A stretch of 64,000 nt of DNA from Pseudacidovorax intermedius (GCF_003350475.1 NZ_QQAV01000003.1:150063-214062); one strand, 5' to 3'; shown: positions 15,948-24,984, counted from the first letter of the stretch. A program made the numbers and translations. Notes: generated from the letters alone by a model not told the origin.

Positions 15948-17531
15948 ATGAACATGTTCGCTGGCGTGCGCGGGTGGTCGGCGTTGGCGAGCGTGGCGCT
16001 GCTGGCCTTCCTGCAGGGCTGCGTGGCGCTGGCGCCGTCGCACAACCCACCCGTCGCGGCGATGCCTGCGTCGCCGGAGGACTTTCTTTCGCGCGCCGCG
16101 GCGCAACCCGGACTGGGGCCGCAGGAGTCGGCCTTCCGTCCGCTGGCACTGAGCACCTATGCCCTCGATGCGCGCCTGGCCTTGATCGCCCGGGCCCAGC
16201 GCAGCATCGACGTGCAGTACTACCTCCTTCAGTCCGACGGCGTCGGGCGTCACTTCCTGCGCGCCCTGCGCAAGGCGGCGCTGCGCGGTGTGCGTGTGCG
16301 TGTGCTGGTCGACGACCTCTACACCGCCGACACGCAGGAACTGCTCGCGGACTTCGAAGCCACACCGAATGTGGAAGTGCGGCTGTTCAATCCCTTTCCC
16401 GCGGGGCGGCGGCTCGACGCGACACGATGGGGGCTGTCGCTGCTCGACATCTCGCGCCTCAACCGGCGCATGCACAACAAGCTGCTGGTGGCGGACGGCG
16501 TGCTGGCCGTGGTGGGTGGGCGCAACATGGCGGACGAGTATTTCCTGCAGCACGCCAGTGGCAACTTCGCGGATTTCGACCTGCTGCTGACCGGCGCCGC
16601 GGTGCCCGAGTTGGCGGCAGGCTTCGACGCCTACTGGAACAGTCCGCGCGTCCATGCCCTGGCCCGCCTGCTGCCCTCCGACGAGCCGCCAGCCGTGCGG
16701 CAGGCGCGCTTCGACGCCGCGACCGCCCGGTCGCACGACACGCTGCCGCCGCTGCCTGCTACCGCGCAGGACCTGCTCGGCTATGGCCCCGTTTCCGCCG
16801 CCCTGATGCATCCCCCCATGAAGATGCTGCGCGGCACCGTGCAGGTCCTGGTCGACGACCCCGAGAAAGCCGCCGGTCGGGCCGAGGACGGCGACGACCC
16901 GCACACCGTGACCCAGCAAACGCTGACAGCCATCCTGCGCACACAGCGCGAGCTGCTGCTGGTCTCGCCCTACTTCGTGCCGGGCGAGCGCGGCATGGCC
17001 GCGATCCGCGAGGGCCGGCGCAAGAGCGTGGCCATCACGCTGGTGACCAACTCGCTCGCGGCCACCGACGAGTCCTTCGTCAGCGCGGCCTTCGCGCGCT
17101 ATCGCCCCATGCTGCTGCGCGAAGGCGTGCAGGTGGTGGAGATCAGCCCCAAGGTGCTCGACCGGGAAGCCGCCGCGCACCGGCCGGGCGGCTCCAGCGC
17201 CGGGCGCATGCACGTCAAGGGCTTCGTCATCGATCGCCGCATCACCTTCGTGGGCTCGATGAACATGGACTTCCGCTCATCCCGCCTGAACACCGAGGTC
17301 GGCCTGCTGGTGGATTCGCCCGCGCTGGCCGAGGACGTGATCCGGCTGATCGATACGCTCCGGCGCCTCGGCAGCTACCAGTTGCGGCTGTCGACTGACG
17401 ATCAACATGTGCAGTGGGTCGAGACCCACGACGGCCAGGCCCAGGTCTACGACGACGAACCGGGCGTGGACCTGGCCACCCGCCTGAAGATCTTCTTCTT
17501 CTCGCGGCTGATCAGCGAAAAGCTGCTGTAG
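15948..17531 (+). CDS. Phospholipase D-family lipoprotein (cardiolipin synthase C-like)
   Basis: 527 residues. The N-terminus has a hydrophobic segment ending in lipobox LQGC (Cys25). Two phospholipase D catalytic motifs are present: HNKLLVAD at His176 and HVKGFVID at His422, each followed by the GG/GS..N motif (VGGRNMADEY, VGSMNMDFRS). The two-HKD layout matches ClsC/YmdC-type cardiolipin synthases, which join phosphatidylglycerol or phosphatidylethanolamine to form cardiolipin. It is divergent from the TetR gene, and the shared operator lies 89 bases upstream, so co-regulation is possible. Reaction specificity is inferred. Confidence 0.85.
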   Translation: MNMFAGVRGWSALASVALLAFLQGCVALAPSHNPPVAAMPASPEDFLSRAAAQPGLGPQESAFRPLALSTYALDARLALIARAQRSIDVQYYLLQSDGVGRHFLRALRKAALRGVRVRVLVDDLYTADTQELLADFEATPNVEVRLFNPFPAGRRLDATRWGLSLLDISRLNRRMHNKLLVADGVLAVVGGRNMADEYFLQHASGNFADFDLLLTGAAVPELAAGFDAYWNSPRVHALARLLPSDEPPAVRQARFDAATARSHDTLPPLPATAQDLLGYGPVSAALMHPPMKMLRGTVQVLVDDPEKAAGRAEDGDDPHTVTQQTLTAILRTQRELLLVSPYFVPGERGMAAIREGRRKSVAITLVTNSLAATDESFVSAAFARYRPMLLREGVQVVEISPKVLDREAAAHRPGGSSAGRMHVKGFVIDRRITFVGSMNMDFRSSRLNTEVGLLVDSPALAEDVIRLIDTLRRLGSYQLRLSTDDQHVQWVETHDGQAQVYDDEPGVDLATRLKIFFFSRLISEKLL

Positions 17532-17606
17532 GAGCAGTCACGGCCCGGCGCCATGTGCCGGACCGAGGCGTTCCGGTACCCGGCGCCGAGCGCCGGACGC
17601 CGCTCG

Positions 17607-17978
17607 TCAGGCGATCGGGAACATCGCGTTGCCGGTCAGCGTCTGCGCAGCGGGCACCTCTTCCTGGATCACGTCCCAGTGCTCGACGAGTCGGCCGTCC
17701 TTCACGCGAAAGATGTCCACGCCGATCATGGTCTTGCCGCTCCAGTTGACGTAGCGGCCGTGGATGGACACGAACTCGCCGTCGTCCAGCACCAGGCCGG
17801 GCTCGTAGCGGAAGTCCGCCGGCAGGCTGGGGATGACCTGCTGGAAGAAGGCCAGGCCGTTGGGCATGCGCGGGTTGTGCTGCACATAGCCCGAGTCCCA
17901 ATAGGCGTCGAGGGCACTGAGATCGCGTTGGCCGAACAGCCGCGTCATGGCGGCGAGGACCAGTTCCTTGTTGTTCAT
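17607..17978 (-). CDS. SnoaL-like / NTF2-fold protein
   Basis: 123 residues with the small alpha+beta cone fold of the SnoaL-like family: N-terminal helix region NKELVLAAMTRLF, a YVQHNP motif near residue 31-36, and DIFRVKDGRLVEHWDVIQ toward the C-terminus. Family members are cyclases, isomerases or stress-induced proteins of unknown substrate. GGAG precedes the ATG. Its upstream region (18041-18059) carries the second copy of the TetR operator, so it is probably the main target of that repressor. Confidence 0.82.
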   Translation of the reverse strand: MNNKELVLAAMTRLFGQRDLSALDAYWDSGYVQHNPRMPNGLAFFQQVIPSLPADFRYEPGLVLDDGEFVSIHGRYVNWSGKTMIGVDIFRVKDGRLVEHWDVIQEEVPAAQTLTGNAMFPIA

Positions 17979-18040
17979 GGAGGCTCCAGTTCAGGGGGAG
18001 TGGCCCCGGAAAAGGCCACGGATACGAGGCGGAGTCGATT

Positions 18041-18059
18041 TAAGACGACCGGTCATATT
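18041..18059. promoter_or_regulatory. Operator copy 2 for the TetR regulator
   Basis: TAAGACGACCGGTCATATT holds the palindrome GACCGGTC and is the inverted copy of 15841-15859 with one difference. It lies 63 bases upstream of the SnoaL-like start. The rest of 17979-18302 shows no gene. Confidence 0.78.
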
Positions 18060-18252
18060 CTGCCCGCAGGTGCCGCCGGACACAATTGCGCCGCGTTCAC
18101 CCGCCAAGGGGAAGACTCCGCCACACCATTCGATCCAAGACCTTCCAACGCTCGACGAGCGGCCATTGGATGGGCTCATCGCAGTTGACGCGGCCGGCCG
18201 CGGCTGACCGCCGCCCTGCCCGGCGTGCAGTCAGCGCATCGCGTCGATCGGA

Positions 18253-18282
18253 TTGACATGCAGGCATTTGCCTGCATAATTA
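18253..18282 (+). promoter_or_regulatory. Promoter of the arsR operon with a palindromic operator as its spacer
   Basis: TTGACA (18253-18258) and TAATTA (18277-18282) are 18 bases apart. The spacer is exactly TGCAGGCA-TT-TGCCTGCA, a perfect 8-bp inverted repeat. Binding of the ArsR product there would block RNA polymerase, so simple autorepression is likely. Confidence 0.82.
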
Positions 18283-18302
18283 GCTCGCACGCCCAAGAAC
18301 GA

Positions 18303-18617
18303 ATGGATGAAGACAAAGTTTTCAAGGCCCTGGCCGACCCGACGCGCAGGAAGCTGCTGGACCTGCTCTACGAGGACAACGGGCAGACGCTGGGCGAGCT
18401 TTGCCAGCACCTGGACATGGCGCGCCAGTCGACCACGCAGCACCTTGGCCTCCTAGAGGCTGCCCAACTGGTGACGACCGTGTGGCGCGGACGCGAGAAG
18501 CTGCACTTCATCAACCCGGTGCCGCTGCACGAGGTCTACGAACGCTGGGTACGGAAATTCGAGTGCCATCGTCTCGGACTGCTGCATGACCTGAAGAAGC
18601 AACTTGAAGGAGAGTGA
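18303..18617 (+). CDS. ArsR/SdpR-type transcriptional repressor
   Basis: 104 residues from ATG 18303; an upstream in-frame start would lie ahead of the promoter. It has a winged helix of the ArsR class: VFKALADPTRRKLLDLLYEDNGQTLGELCQHLDMARQSTTQHLGLLE. No metal-binding ELCVCD-type cysteine motif is seen, as in the SdpR-like subgroup that usually sits next to SRPBCC proteins. It is followed 2 bases later by the SRPBCC gene and then a GFA-family gene. Confidence 0.9.
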   Translation: MDEDKVFKALADPTRRKLLDLLYEDNGQTLGELCQHLDMARQSTTQHLGLLEAAQLVTTVWRGREKLHFINPVPLHEVYERWVRKFECHRLGLLHDLKKQLEGE

Positions 18618-18619
18618 GG

Positions 18620-19078
18620 ATGAGCAAGACCTGTTTCGTCTACGTGACCTATATCCGTGCGACGCCCGAGAAGGTGTTCGCCGCCATTACCCAGCCCGAC
18701 ATCGCGCGGCGCTACTGGGGCCACGAGAACGTCTCGGACTGGCGTCCCGGGTCGCCCTGGCAGCACGTGCGCGCCAACGATGCACGCACCGTCGAGCTGG
18801 TGGGCGAGGTGCTCGAAATCTCGCCGCCAACGCGACTGGTCATCAGCTGGTCCAACGCCTCGCAGGCCAACGATCCGACGAGCCGCAGCCGCGTGAGCTT
18901 CGACATCGTCGAGTACGAGGGCATGGTGCGGCTGACCGTGACCCATGACGAGCTGGAGGCCGGCAGCGGCATGGCCAACGGCATCCAGAAGGGCTGGCCG
19001 ATCGTGCTGTCCAGCCTCAAGTCTCTGCTGGAGACTGGCGAAGGCATCGACGTCTTCGCCAAGCCCACGCAGGCCTGA
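18620..19078 (+). CDS. SRPBCC (AHSA1-like) protein
   Basis: 152 residues. The hydrophobic-pocket START/Bet v1-like fold is indicated by YIRATPEKVFAAITQPDIARRYWGHENVSDWRPGSPW near the N-terminus and a C-terminal helix GIQKGWPIVLSSLKSLLETG. The ligand is unknown. ATG 18620 is chosen because AAGGAGAG lies 7 bases upstream. The pairing with an ArsR repressor is very common, and the two are translationally close (2-base gap). Confidence 0.87.
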   Translation: MSKTCFVYVTYIRATPEKVFAAITQPDIARRYWGHENVSDWRPGSPWQHVRANDARTVELVGEVLEISPPTRLVISWSNASQANDPTSRSRVSFDIVEYEGMVRLTVTHDELEAGSGMANGIQKGWPIVLSSLKSLLETGEGIDVFAKPTQA

Positions 19079-19090
19079 GCAGGCAGCGCT

Positions 19091-19504
19091 ATGAACCTGC
19101 CCTACACCGGCGGATGTGCATGCGGCGCGGTGCGTTACAGCACGCCGCATGCGCCTGTATTCCAGAACCACTGCCAGTGCCGGGATTGCCAGCGCCGCAG
19201 CGGTACAGGCCATGGCTCCTGGCTGACCTTCGCGTCGAGCGCCGAGCTGGCCTTGACCGGCGAACTGCGGCACTGGGAGACAGTGGGCGACAGCGGAAAC
19301 ACCAAGATCCACACCTTCTGCCCGCTGTGCGGCACATCGGTGGCCCTGCGCTTCACCGCCATGCCCGATCTGGTCGCCGTGCCCGCCGGCAGCCTGGACG
19401 AACCCGCGCGCTTTGCGCCGCAGGCGGTGACCTACCGCGTGCGCGGCCTGACCTGGGACCGCGTGGATCCGTCGCTCACGGCCTTCGAGCGCATGCCGGG
19501 CTAG
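19091..19504 (+). CDS. GFA/CENP-V family zinc protein
   Basis: 137 residues. Zinc-ligand cysteines are seen in the order of the family: GGCACGAVRY, HCQCRDCQRRSG and FCPLCGTSV. The family contains the S-hydroxymethylglutathione-related protein Gfa, but most members have no proven activity. It is the third gene of the arsR-SRPBCC-GFA operon (12 bases after the previous stop), so it is probably controlled by the same ArsR palindrome. Confidence 0.88.
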   Translation: MNLPYTGGCACGAVRYSTPHAPVFQNHCQCRDCQRRSGTGHGSWLTFASSAELALTGELRHWETVGDSGNTKIHTFCPLCGTSVALRFTAMPDLVAVPAGSLDEPARFAPQAVTYRVRGLTWDRVDPSLTAFERMPG

Positions 19505-19608
19505 GGTTGTCGGCGCGATGAACGGGGGCCGCGCCGCTTCGCGAAGGGACTGGAGCAGGCGCGGCGCAGCCCGAAGGGAAACGGCCCTTTGCCTAAGGTC
19601 AGCCGGCC

Positions 19609-20022
19609 CTAGGCAGCCGGGCCGTCCGCCCAGCCTGTCTCGATCTCGGTCTTCACCTCTGTCATGAGCTTGTGCACCGGGCATTTGCCGGCCACGCGCA
19701 GCAACTCGTCGCGCTGGGCATCGCTGAGCGCGCCGCCCACCTGGAGCCGGGCCGACAGCCGGTAGGTGCCCTGCCGCTCCTGGCTGGCGTCGCGGTCGAC
19801 GTCGACCTGGATGTCCTCGACCGGAATGCCGCGCCGCTGTGCGTACAGCAGCATCGTGAGCGCCTTGCAGGCGGCCAGCGCGGCGTCGTAGAGGTCGTGC
19901 GGCTCGGGTCCGGCGTCGGCGCCGCCGCCTGCGACCGAGGCGTCGACGGTGATGGCATGGCCGCGGATCTGCAGCGTGTGGGCAGTGCCGCTGCTGCCGT
20001 TGCGGCGAACGGTGACGGTCAT
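19609..20022 (-). CDS. OsmC/Ohr family protein
   Basis: 137 residues from ATG 20022 (AGGAG upstream). OsmC-family features: first conserved Cys in DAALAACKALTMLLYAQRRG, second in VAGKCPVHKLM, and the central DVDRDAS strand. These cysteines reduce organic hydroperoxides in the characterised members. It resembles the OsmC-like rather than the Ohr branch. It stands alone and converges with the arsR operon. Confidence 0.85.
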   Translation of the reverse strand: MTVTVRRNGSSGTAHTLQIRGHAITVDASVAGGGADAGPEPHDLYDAALAACKALTMLLYAQRRGIPVEDIQVDVDRDASQERQGTYRLSARLQVGGALSDAQRDELLRVAGKCPVHKLMTEVKTEIETGWADGPAA

Positions 20023-20242
20023 TCGGTGCTCCTGGATTTGGAAGGAAGGAAAAGAAAGGGTCCGACTCAACCGCGATGGGCCGTGGCCGAAATCCACGGG
20101 ACGACGGCTGCGCGACTGTGTTCGAAGTCCATGCGCCGTTCAAGCGCTGGTCGACGTCTCGGATGGACGATACAGGAGGGCCAAGCCCGGCTTCGCGCAA
20201 CGCCGGTGCGACATCGCCTGCGCCGCGCGCACTGCCGCAGCA

Positions 20243-20294
<52 letters not shown>

Positions 20295-20314
20295 GCAGCG
20301 TATGCTCGCGCGCC

Positions 20315-21364
20315 ATGTCTCCATCGGCTCTCGCCGCGCCGCGATCCCGCTTGCGCACCTGGGCGCAGCCCTGTCTCGCCGCCGGCCTTGTGCTGATCGC
20401 CAGCCTGCCCTGCGCCGCCGCCAGCGACACGGCAGCGGCATCGTCTCCACCTGAACGCTGCGCGGCCACGAGCGGCCAGCCTTCCCCGCCGCGCGCCCTC
20501 GCCATGGCCCGCATTGCGCAGGCCGAGCACGCCGCCTGGGGCGGCGCGCAGCTGGATGTCGAAGGTCGACTGGTCCGCAGCGGCGCCGCGGAAGCCGAGG
20601 AGCGCGGCGCCTTCGCCCGGCCCGCGCCCTGGCAGCGCGTGATGCGCTACTGGTCCGCCGTCGACGAGGCCGAGCACGCCCGCTGGCCCTCGGCCGTGCG
20701 CTTCGGCGCGCTGCGCCCCGCGCAACGCGAACTGCTGGAACAGGCACTGCAGATGGCGTCTGCCGACCTGCTCCAGGGCCTGGGCGCCGGCACGGGGGTC
20801 GGGCTGCAGAGCGACGAGCGCCGCGCCATCCGCGTCGCACTGGCCCGCGTCGCCGTGATCGACACGCCCTGGTCCGCCGCCTTCATCAGCTGGGTCGCGC
20901 GCGAGGCCGGCCTGCAGCCGGGCGAATTCGTCTTCTCCGAGGCCCATGCCGACTATGCGGCCGATGCCTGGCACACGCGCATGCAGGAAGGTTCCGGCGC
21001 CCCGTCCGCGGGCGCGATGCGGGCCTGCGACCTGCGCACCACCGCGCCCCGCGTGGGCGATCTGGTCTGCCATGCCCGCGCCGCCAGCCGCGACCTCGTG
21101 ACGCTGGACGAGCTGGGCGAAGCGCTGGAGCGCCGCCGCGCCACCGGCAGCGGCCTGCCCATGCATTGCGACGTGGTCGTGCAGGTGGACGACGGCGGCT
21201 TCGACACCGTCGGCGGCAATGTGCTCGACAGCGTCACCGGGCGGCGCCTGGCCTTCGCGCCGCGCACCCGACTTCTGGATGCGAGCTATCAGCCCGGCTG
21301 CAGCGCTTGCACCGACCGTCACATGAGCACCGCACCCTGGGTGCTGCTGCTGCAATGGCGTTGA
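20315..21364 (+). CDS. DUF2272 domain exported protein
   Basis: 349 residues from ATG 20315. A signal peptide is evident (LRTWAQPCLAAGLVLIASLP, then CAAAS). The DUF2272 core covers about residues 160-340, with WSAAFISWVAREAG, a VGDLVCHAR segment and PMHCDVVVQVDDGGFDTVGGNV, which resembles papain/CHAP-like cell-wall hydrolases. The open frame continues upstream through the heptamer repeat, but that part has no protein-like composition. It is followed by an NlpC/P60 lipoprotein, so both may act on peptidoglycan. Confidence 0.8.
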   Translation: MSPSALAAPRSRLRTWAQPCLAAGLVLIASLPCAAASDTAAASSPPERCAATSGQPSPPRALAMARIAQAEHAAWGGAQLDVEGRLVRSGAAEAEERGAFARPAPWQRVMRYWSAVDEAEHARWPSAVRFGALRPAQRELLEQALQMASADLLQGLGAGTGVGLQSDERRAIRVALARVAVIDTPWSAAFISWVAREAGLQPGEFVFSEAHADYAADAWHTRMQEGSGAPSAGAMRACDLRTTAPRVGDLVCHARAASRDLVTLDELGEALERRRATGSGLPMHCDVVVQVDDGGFDTVGGNVLDSVTGRRLAFAPRTRLLDASYQPGCSACTDRHMSTAPWVLLLQWR

Positions 21365-21420
21365 TGGCAGCAGGGTCGGCGGCCAGCGGGCGCGCCGCGG
21401 CCTGCGCCAGAATCGCGGCC

Positions 21421-21903
21421 GTGACGCCCGGCAAGCGACTCTTCCTCTCGGCGATGCTTGTGCAGGGCCTGCTGCTGGCAGGCTGCCGCAGCGCGCCATC
21501 GCGGCCCGACCGCTTCAACTATCCCGCGCTCACGCCCGATCAGGCCAGCGACATCGCCATCCACGCCCTGGGTCTTGTCGGCACACCCTACCGCTACGGC
21601 GGCAACACGCCCGACGGCGGCTTCGATTGCAGCGGGCTGATCGGCTATGTCTACCGCACCCGCGCCGGCCTCGTTCCGCCGCGCACCGTGGCGCAGCTGG
21701 ACGAGTTCGGCGAGCCGGTGCGGGTCGATGCCCTGCGCACCGGCGACCTCGTGCTCTTCGGCCGTGGCCGGCCCACGCATGCGGGCATCTATGTGGGCGG
21801 CGGGCGTTTCGTACATGCGCCGTCGACCGGCGGCACGGTGCGGCTGGATCGACTTGCCGGCGTGTACTGGGCCAAGCAGCCGGTGAGCGCCCGGCGGCCC
21901 TGA
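21421..21903 (+). CDS. NlpC/P60 family lipoprotein, putative peptidoglycan endopeptidase
   Basis: 160 residues from GTG 21421. This start gives an ideal lipoprotein signal (GKR, hydrophobic core, lipobox LAGC, Cys22). An in-frame ATG at 21364 overlaps the DUF2272 stop (TGATG) and would add 19 residues, so the start is open. The catalytic Cys is in FDCSGLIGYVY (Cys70) and the catalytic His in THAGIYVGGGRFVHA (about His120). NlpC/P60 enzymes cut between D-Glu and the third amino acid of stem peptides. Confidence 0.85.
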   Translation: MTPGKRLFLSAMLVQGLLLAGCRSAPSRPDRFNYPALTPDQASDIAIHALGLVGTPYRYGGNTPDGGFDCSGLIGYVYRTRAGLVPPRTVAQLDEFGEPVRVDALRTGDLVLFGRGRPTHAGIYVGGGRFVHAPSTGGTVRLDRLAGVYWAKQPVSARRP

Positions 21904-21948
21904 CTTGTCGCGCCCCACAGCAGCCCGGCCGCACGCCCGGCATCGGCC

Positions 21949-22938
21949 TCAATCGATGCGCACGCCCCGCGTCTTGATCACCTGGCCGTAGCGGGCCTTG
22001 TCGGCATCGATCACCTGCTGCAGCTCGGCCGCGGTGCTGCCGCGCGGCGTGGCGCCTTGCGCGACCAGCGCCTCCTTCACCTCGGGCATGCGGGCCACCT
22101 CCTGCACGGCCGTGGAGAGCCGCTCGACGATGGCCGGCGGCGTGCCGGCCGGCGCCATCACGGCCGTCCACGAGCCGGACTCGGCATTCGGCACGCCCAG
22201 TTCGGCCAGCGTCGGCACGTCTGGCATGGCGGGCGAGCGCTGCGCGCTGGTCACGGCGAGCGCGCGCAGCTTGCCGGCCTTGACGTAGCCAGAGGTCTCC
22301 AGCACCGAGGCGAAGAGCATGTCCACATGGCCGGCGATCAGGTCGGCCATGGCAGGCCCGCCGCCCTTGTAGGGCACATGGCGCAGCTCGATGCCCGTGG
22401 CCTGCTGGAAGATCTCGCCGGTGAGGTGCGGCGATCCGCCGTTGCCTGAGCTGGCGAAGGTGTACTTGCCAGGCGAGGCCTTGGCCAGTGCGACCAGCTC
22501 CTTGGGCGTGCGCGCCGGCAGCGCGGTGTTGACCACGAACGCGAAGGGCAGCTCGGCGAACAGCGACACCGGCGCGAAGGCCTTGTCCGGGTCGTAGGGC
22601 ATCTTGTAGAGCCAGGGATTGATGGACTGCGTGCCCACGTTGCCGAAGAAGAGCGTGTAACCGTCGGGCTTGGCCTTGGCGACCAGGTCGGCACCCACCA
22701 GGCCGCCAGCGCCGGCGCGGTTCTCCACCACCACCGACTGGCCCAGCTTGGCACTGAGGCGCGTGGCCAGCAGGCGCGCCGCGATGTCGGTGCCGCCGCC
22801 CGGCGAGAAGGGCACGATCAGCGTGATCGGCCGCACGGGATAGGCGGACTGCGCCAGCGTGCCCAGCGGTGCCAGGCCGGCCAGCGCGCTCAGTGCCAGA
22901 AGGGCACCGCGGCGCCGAAGGAAGGGTCTTGTCTCCAT
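21949..22938 (-). CDS. TctC/Bug-family periplasmic solute-binding protein
   Basis: 329 residues with an N-terminal signal (RRRGALLALSALAGLAPLGTLAQ). Typical Bug motifs: YPVRPITLIVPFSPGGGTDIAARLLA, VVVENRAGAGG and PDGYTLFFGN. Bug proteins bind carboxylates and related ligands in the periplasm. No TctAB membrane partners are encoded in this cluster, as is common for Bug proteins in Burkholderiales. It is the last gene of a five-enzyme/receptor cluster with the dehydratase at 26802. Confidence 0.9.
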   Translation of the reverse strand: METRPFLRRRGALLALSALAGLAPLGTLAQSAYPVRPITLIVPFSPGGGTDIAARLLATRLSAKLGQSVVVENRAGAGGLVGADLVAKAKPDGYTLFFGNVGTQSINPWLYKMPYDPDKAFAPVSLFAELPFAFVVNTALPARTPKELVALAKASPGKYTFASSGNGGSPHLTGEIFQQATGIELRHVPYKGGGPAMADLIAGHVDMLFASVLETSGYVKAGKLRALAVTSAQRSPAMPDVPTLAELGVPNAESGSWTAVMAPAGTPPAIVERLSTAVQEVARMPEVKEALVAQGATPRGSTAAELQQVIDADKARYGQVIKTRGVRID

Positions 22939-22987
22939 GGGATCTGCTCCTCGTTGGTCTGTGAAATCGTCGAAGGGCGCTTGCGCC

Positions 22988-23962
22988 TCAGGCCGAGCCC
23001 GGCACCGGCACGCGGACCCGGCCGGTCGCGAAATAGCTGGCCAGGTTGTCCATCACGAGGTCCGCCATGGCCTGCCGGGTCTCGTGCGTGTTGCTGGCCA
23101 CATGGGGCAGCAGCACCACGTTGTCCATGGCGAACAGGGCCTCGGGCACCTGTGGCTCCTGCTCGAAGACGTCCAGCCCGGCGCCCGCGATGCGGCCCTG
23201 CTGCAGCGCCTGCACCAGCGCCGCCTGGTCGACCACCGTACCGCGCGACACATTGACCAGGAAGCCCTGCGGCCCCAGCGCGTCGAGCACCGCCGCCGAG
23301 ATCAGCCCGCGCGTGGCCGGCCCACCGGCGCTGGCCACCACCAGGAAGTCGGCCCAACGCGCGAGGCCCTCGAGCGTGGGCTCGTAGCCGTAGGGCACGT
23401 CGTCCACCGGCCGGCGGTTGTGGTAGCGCACCGCCATGTCGAATCCGCCGGCGCGCCGGGCGATGACGCGGCCGATGCGGCCCAGCCCGACGATGCCCAG
23501 TCGCTTGCCGCTCACGCGGCGGCTGAGCGGGAACTGCCCGCGCAGCCAGTCGCCCCGGCGGGTGAAGCGGTCGGCCGCGCTGAAGCGGCGCGCCACGTCC
23601 ATCACCAGGCCGAAGGCGGTGTCGGCCACGCAGTCGTTGAGCACGTCGGGCGTATAGCCGACGGCAATGCCTCGCTCCCGGGCGCGCTCGACACCGATGG
23701 TCTCGAAGCCCACGCCGAAGTTGGAGATGACGCGCAACGAGGGCAGCGCATCGATCAGCGCGCGCGGCGCACCGATGCGCGCCGTGCAGGCGATGCCGTC
23801 GAACTGCGCGCCCTCCGCCGCCAGGAAGGCCGCGGGGTCCGGCTGCGCCTGCAGAAGGGTGAGGCGATAGGTGGCGGCCAACGCCTGTTCGAGCTGCGGC
23901 AGCAGCGGGCCGTTCTGGAGGATGCGGGGTCGGGTGTCGAGGGTCATGGTTCTGTCGGGCAT
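22988..23962 (-). CDS. NAD(P)-dependent D-isomer-specific 2-hydroxyacid dehydrogenase
   Basis: 324 residues from ATG 23962 (a second ATG at 23947 is equally possible). The nucleotide-binding motif is GIVGLGRIGRVIARR, and the catalytic set is Arg in GGPATRGLI, Glu in DVFEQEP and His in LLPHVASNT. The usual reaction is reduction of a 2-keto acid (glyoxylate or hydroxypyruvate type) to a D-2-hydroxyacid. It lies between two Bug receptors within a sugar-acid style gene cluster, so a hydroxyacid intermediate of that pathway is its likely substrate. Confidence 0.88.
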   Translation of the reverse strand: MPDRTMTLDTRPRILQNGPLLPQLEQALAATYRLTLLQAQPDPAAFLAAEGAQFDGIACTARIGAPRALIDALPSLRVISNFGVGFETIGVERARERGIAVGYTPDVLNDCVADTAFGLVMDVARRFSAADRFTRRGDWLRGQFPLSRRVSGKRLGIVGLGRIGRVIARRAGGFDMAVRYHNRRPVDDVPYGYEPTLEGLARWADFLVVASAGGPATRGLISAAVLDALGPQGFLVNVSRGTVVDQAALVQALQQGRIAGAGLDVFEQEPQVPEALFAMDNVVLLPHVASNTHETRQAMADLVMDNLASYFATGRVRVPVPGSA

Positions 23963-24012
23963 TGCACGGACGGTCGCGCGTGGGCGATGTTCGAAAAGGG
24001 CCGTGCCGGTGC

Positions 24013-24984
24013 TCACTCGGGCTGGATGCCGGCCTGGCGGGCCACCAGCGCCCACTTGGCCATCTCGCTGGCTATGAAGGCGCCGAACTGCAGCGGCGTT
24101 CCGCCGCCCGGCTCCATGCCAGCGTTCTGGAAATGCTGGCGCACCTCGGGCAGCGTCAGGATGCGGTTGACTTCGGTATTGAGGCGGCCAATGGCCGCCG
24201 CCGGCGTGCCGGCCGGCGCCAGCAGCCCGCCCCAGGTGCTGGTCTCGTAGCCGGGCAGGCCCGCCTCGGCCATGGTGGGCACGTCGGGCAGCATGGCCAC
24301 ACGCCGCGGCGTGGTCACGGCCAGGGCGCGCAGCTTGCCGGCCTTCACCTGCGCGTTGACCGCCGCCAGCGTGTCGAACATCAATGCCACACGGCCACTC
24401 ATCAGGTCCGGATGCGCCAGCGTGCTGCCCTTGTAGGGAATGTGCGTGAGGTCCAGCCCCGCCATGCTCTTGAACAGCTCGCCCGAGAAATGCGGCGCAC
24501 CGCCCGAGCCGCTGGAGGCGAAGGCCAGCTGGCCCGGCCGCGCCCTGGCATAGGCGATCAGCTCCTGCACGCTGCGCACCGGCAGGCTGGGCGCCACCAC
24601 CAGCACCAGCGGTACCACATGGGTCAGCACCACGGGCTCGAAGCTGCGCAGCGTGTCGAAGGGCAGCTTGCGCACCATGCTCGGGTTGATGGCATGGCTG
24701 CTGGCCACCAGTGCCAGCGTGTGGCCGTCGGGCGGGCTCTTGGCCACGAAGTCGGTCCCGATGATGCCGGTGGCTCCGGCGCGGTTGTCCACCACCACCG
24801 GCTGGCCCCAGGCCTCGGAGAGCTTCTGGCCGATGAGGCGAGCGGCGAGGTCGATGGCACCGCCCGGCGAGGCGGGCACGACGATGGTCAGCGAGCGGCT
24901 GGGAAAGGCGGTCTGCGCCGCGGCCGGCAGGGCCCAGGCGGCCGCACCGGCGCCCAGGACGCCGAGCAGGTGTCTGCGTTGCAT
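24013..24984 (-). CDS. TctC/Bug-family periplasmic solute-binding protein
   Basis: 323 residues, signal peptide MQRRHLLGVLGAGAAAWALP with cleavage near AAAQT. Bug motifs: FPSRSLTIVVPASPGGAIDL, PVVVDNRAGATGIIG and PDGHTLALV. It is the second of three Bug genes on this strand. It differs clearly from its neighbours in sequence, so the three probably bind different but related ligands. Confidence 0.9.
   Translation of the reverse strand: MQRRHLLGVLGAGAAAWALPAAAQTAFPSRSLTIVVPASPGGAIDLAARLIGQKLSEAWGQPVVVDNRAGATGIIGTDFVAKSPPDGHTLALVASSHAINPSMVRKLPFDTLRSFEPVVLTHVVPLVLVVAPSLPVRSVQELIAYARARPGQLAFASSGSGGAPHFSGELFKSMAGLDLTHIPYKGSTLAHPDLMSGRVALMFDTLAAVNAQVKAGKLRALAVTTPRRVAMLPDVPTMAEAGLPGYETSTWGGLLAPAGTPAAAIGRLNTEVNRILTLPEVRQHFQNAGMEPGGGTPLQFGAFIASEMAKWALVARQAGIQPE

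Noticed and set aside
17580-17596. Terminator between the phospholipase D and SnoaL-like genes
   Set aside because: CCGGCGC-CGA-GCGCCGG forms a hairpin, but no T tract follows on either strand.
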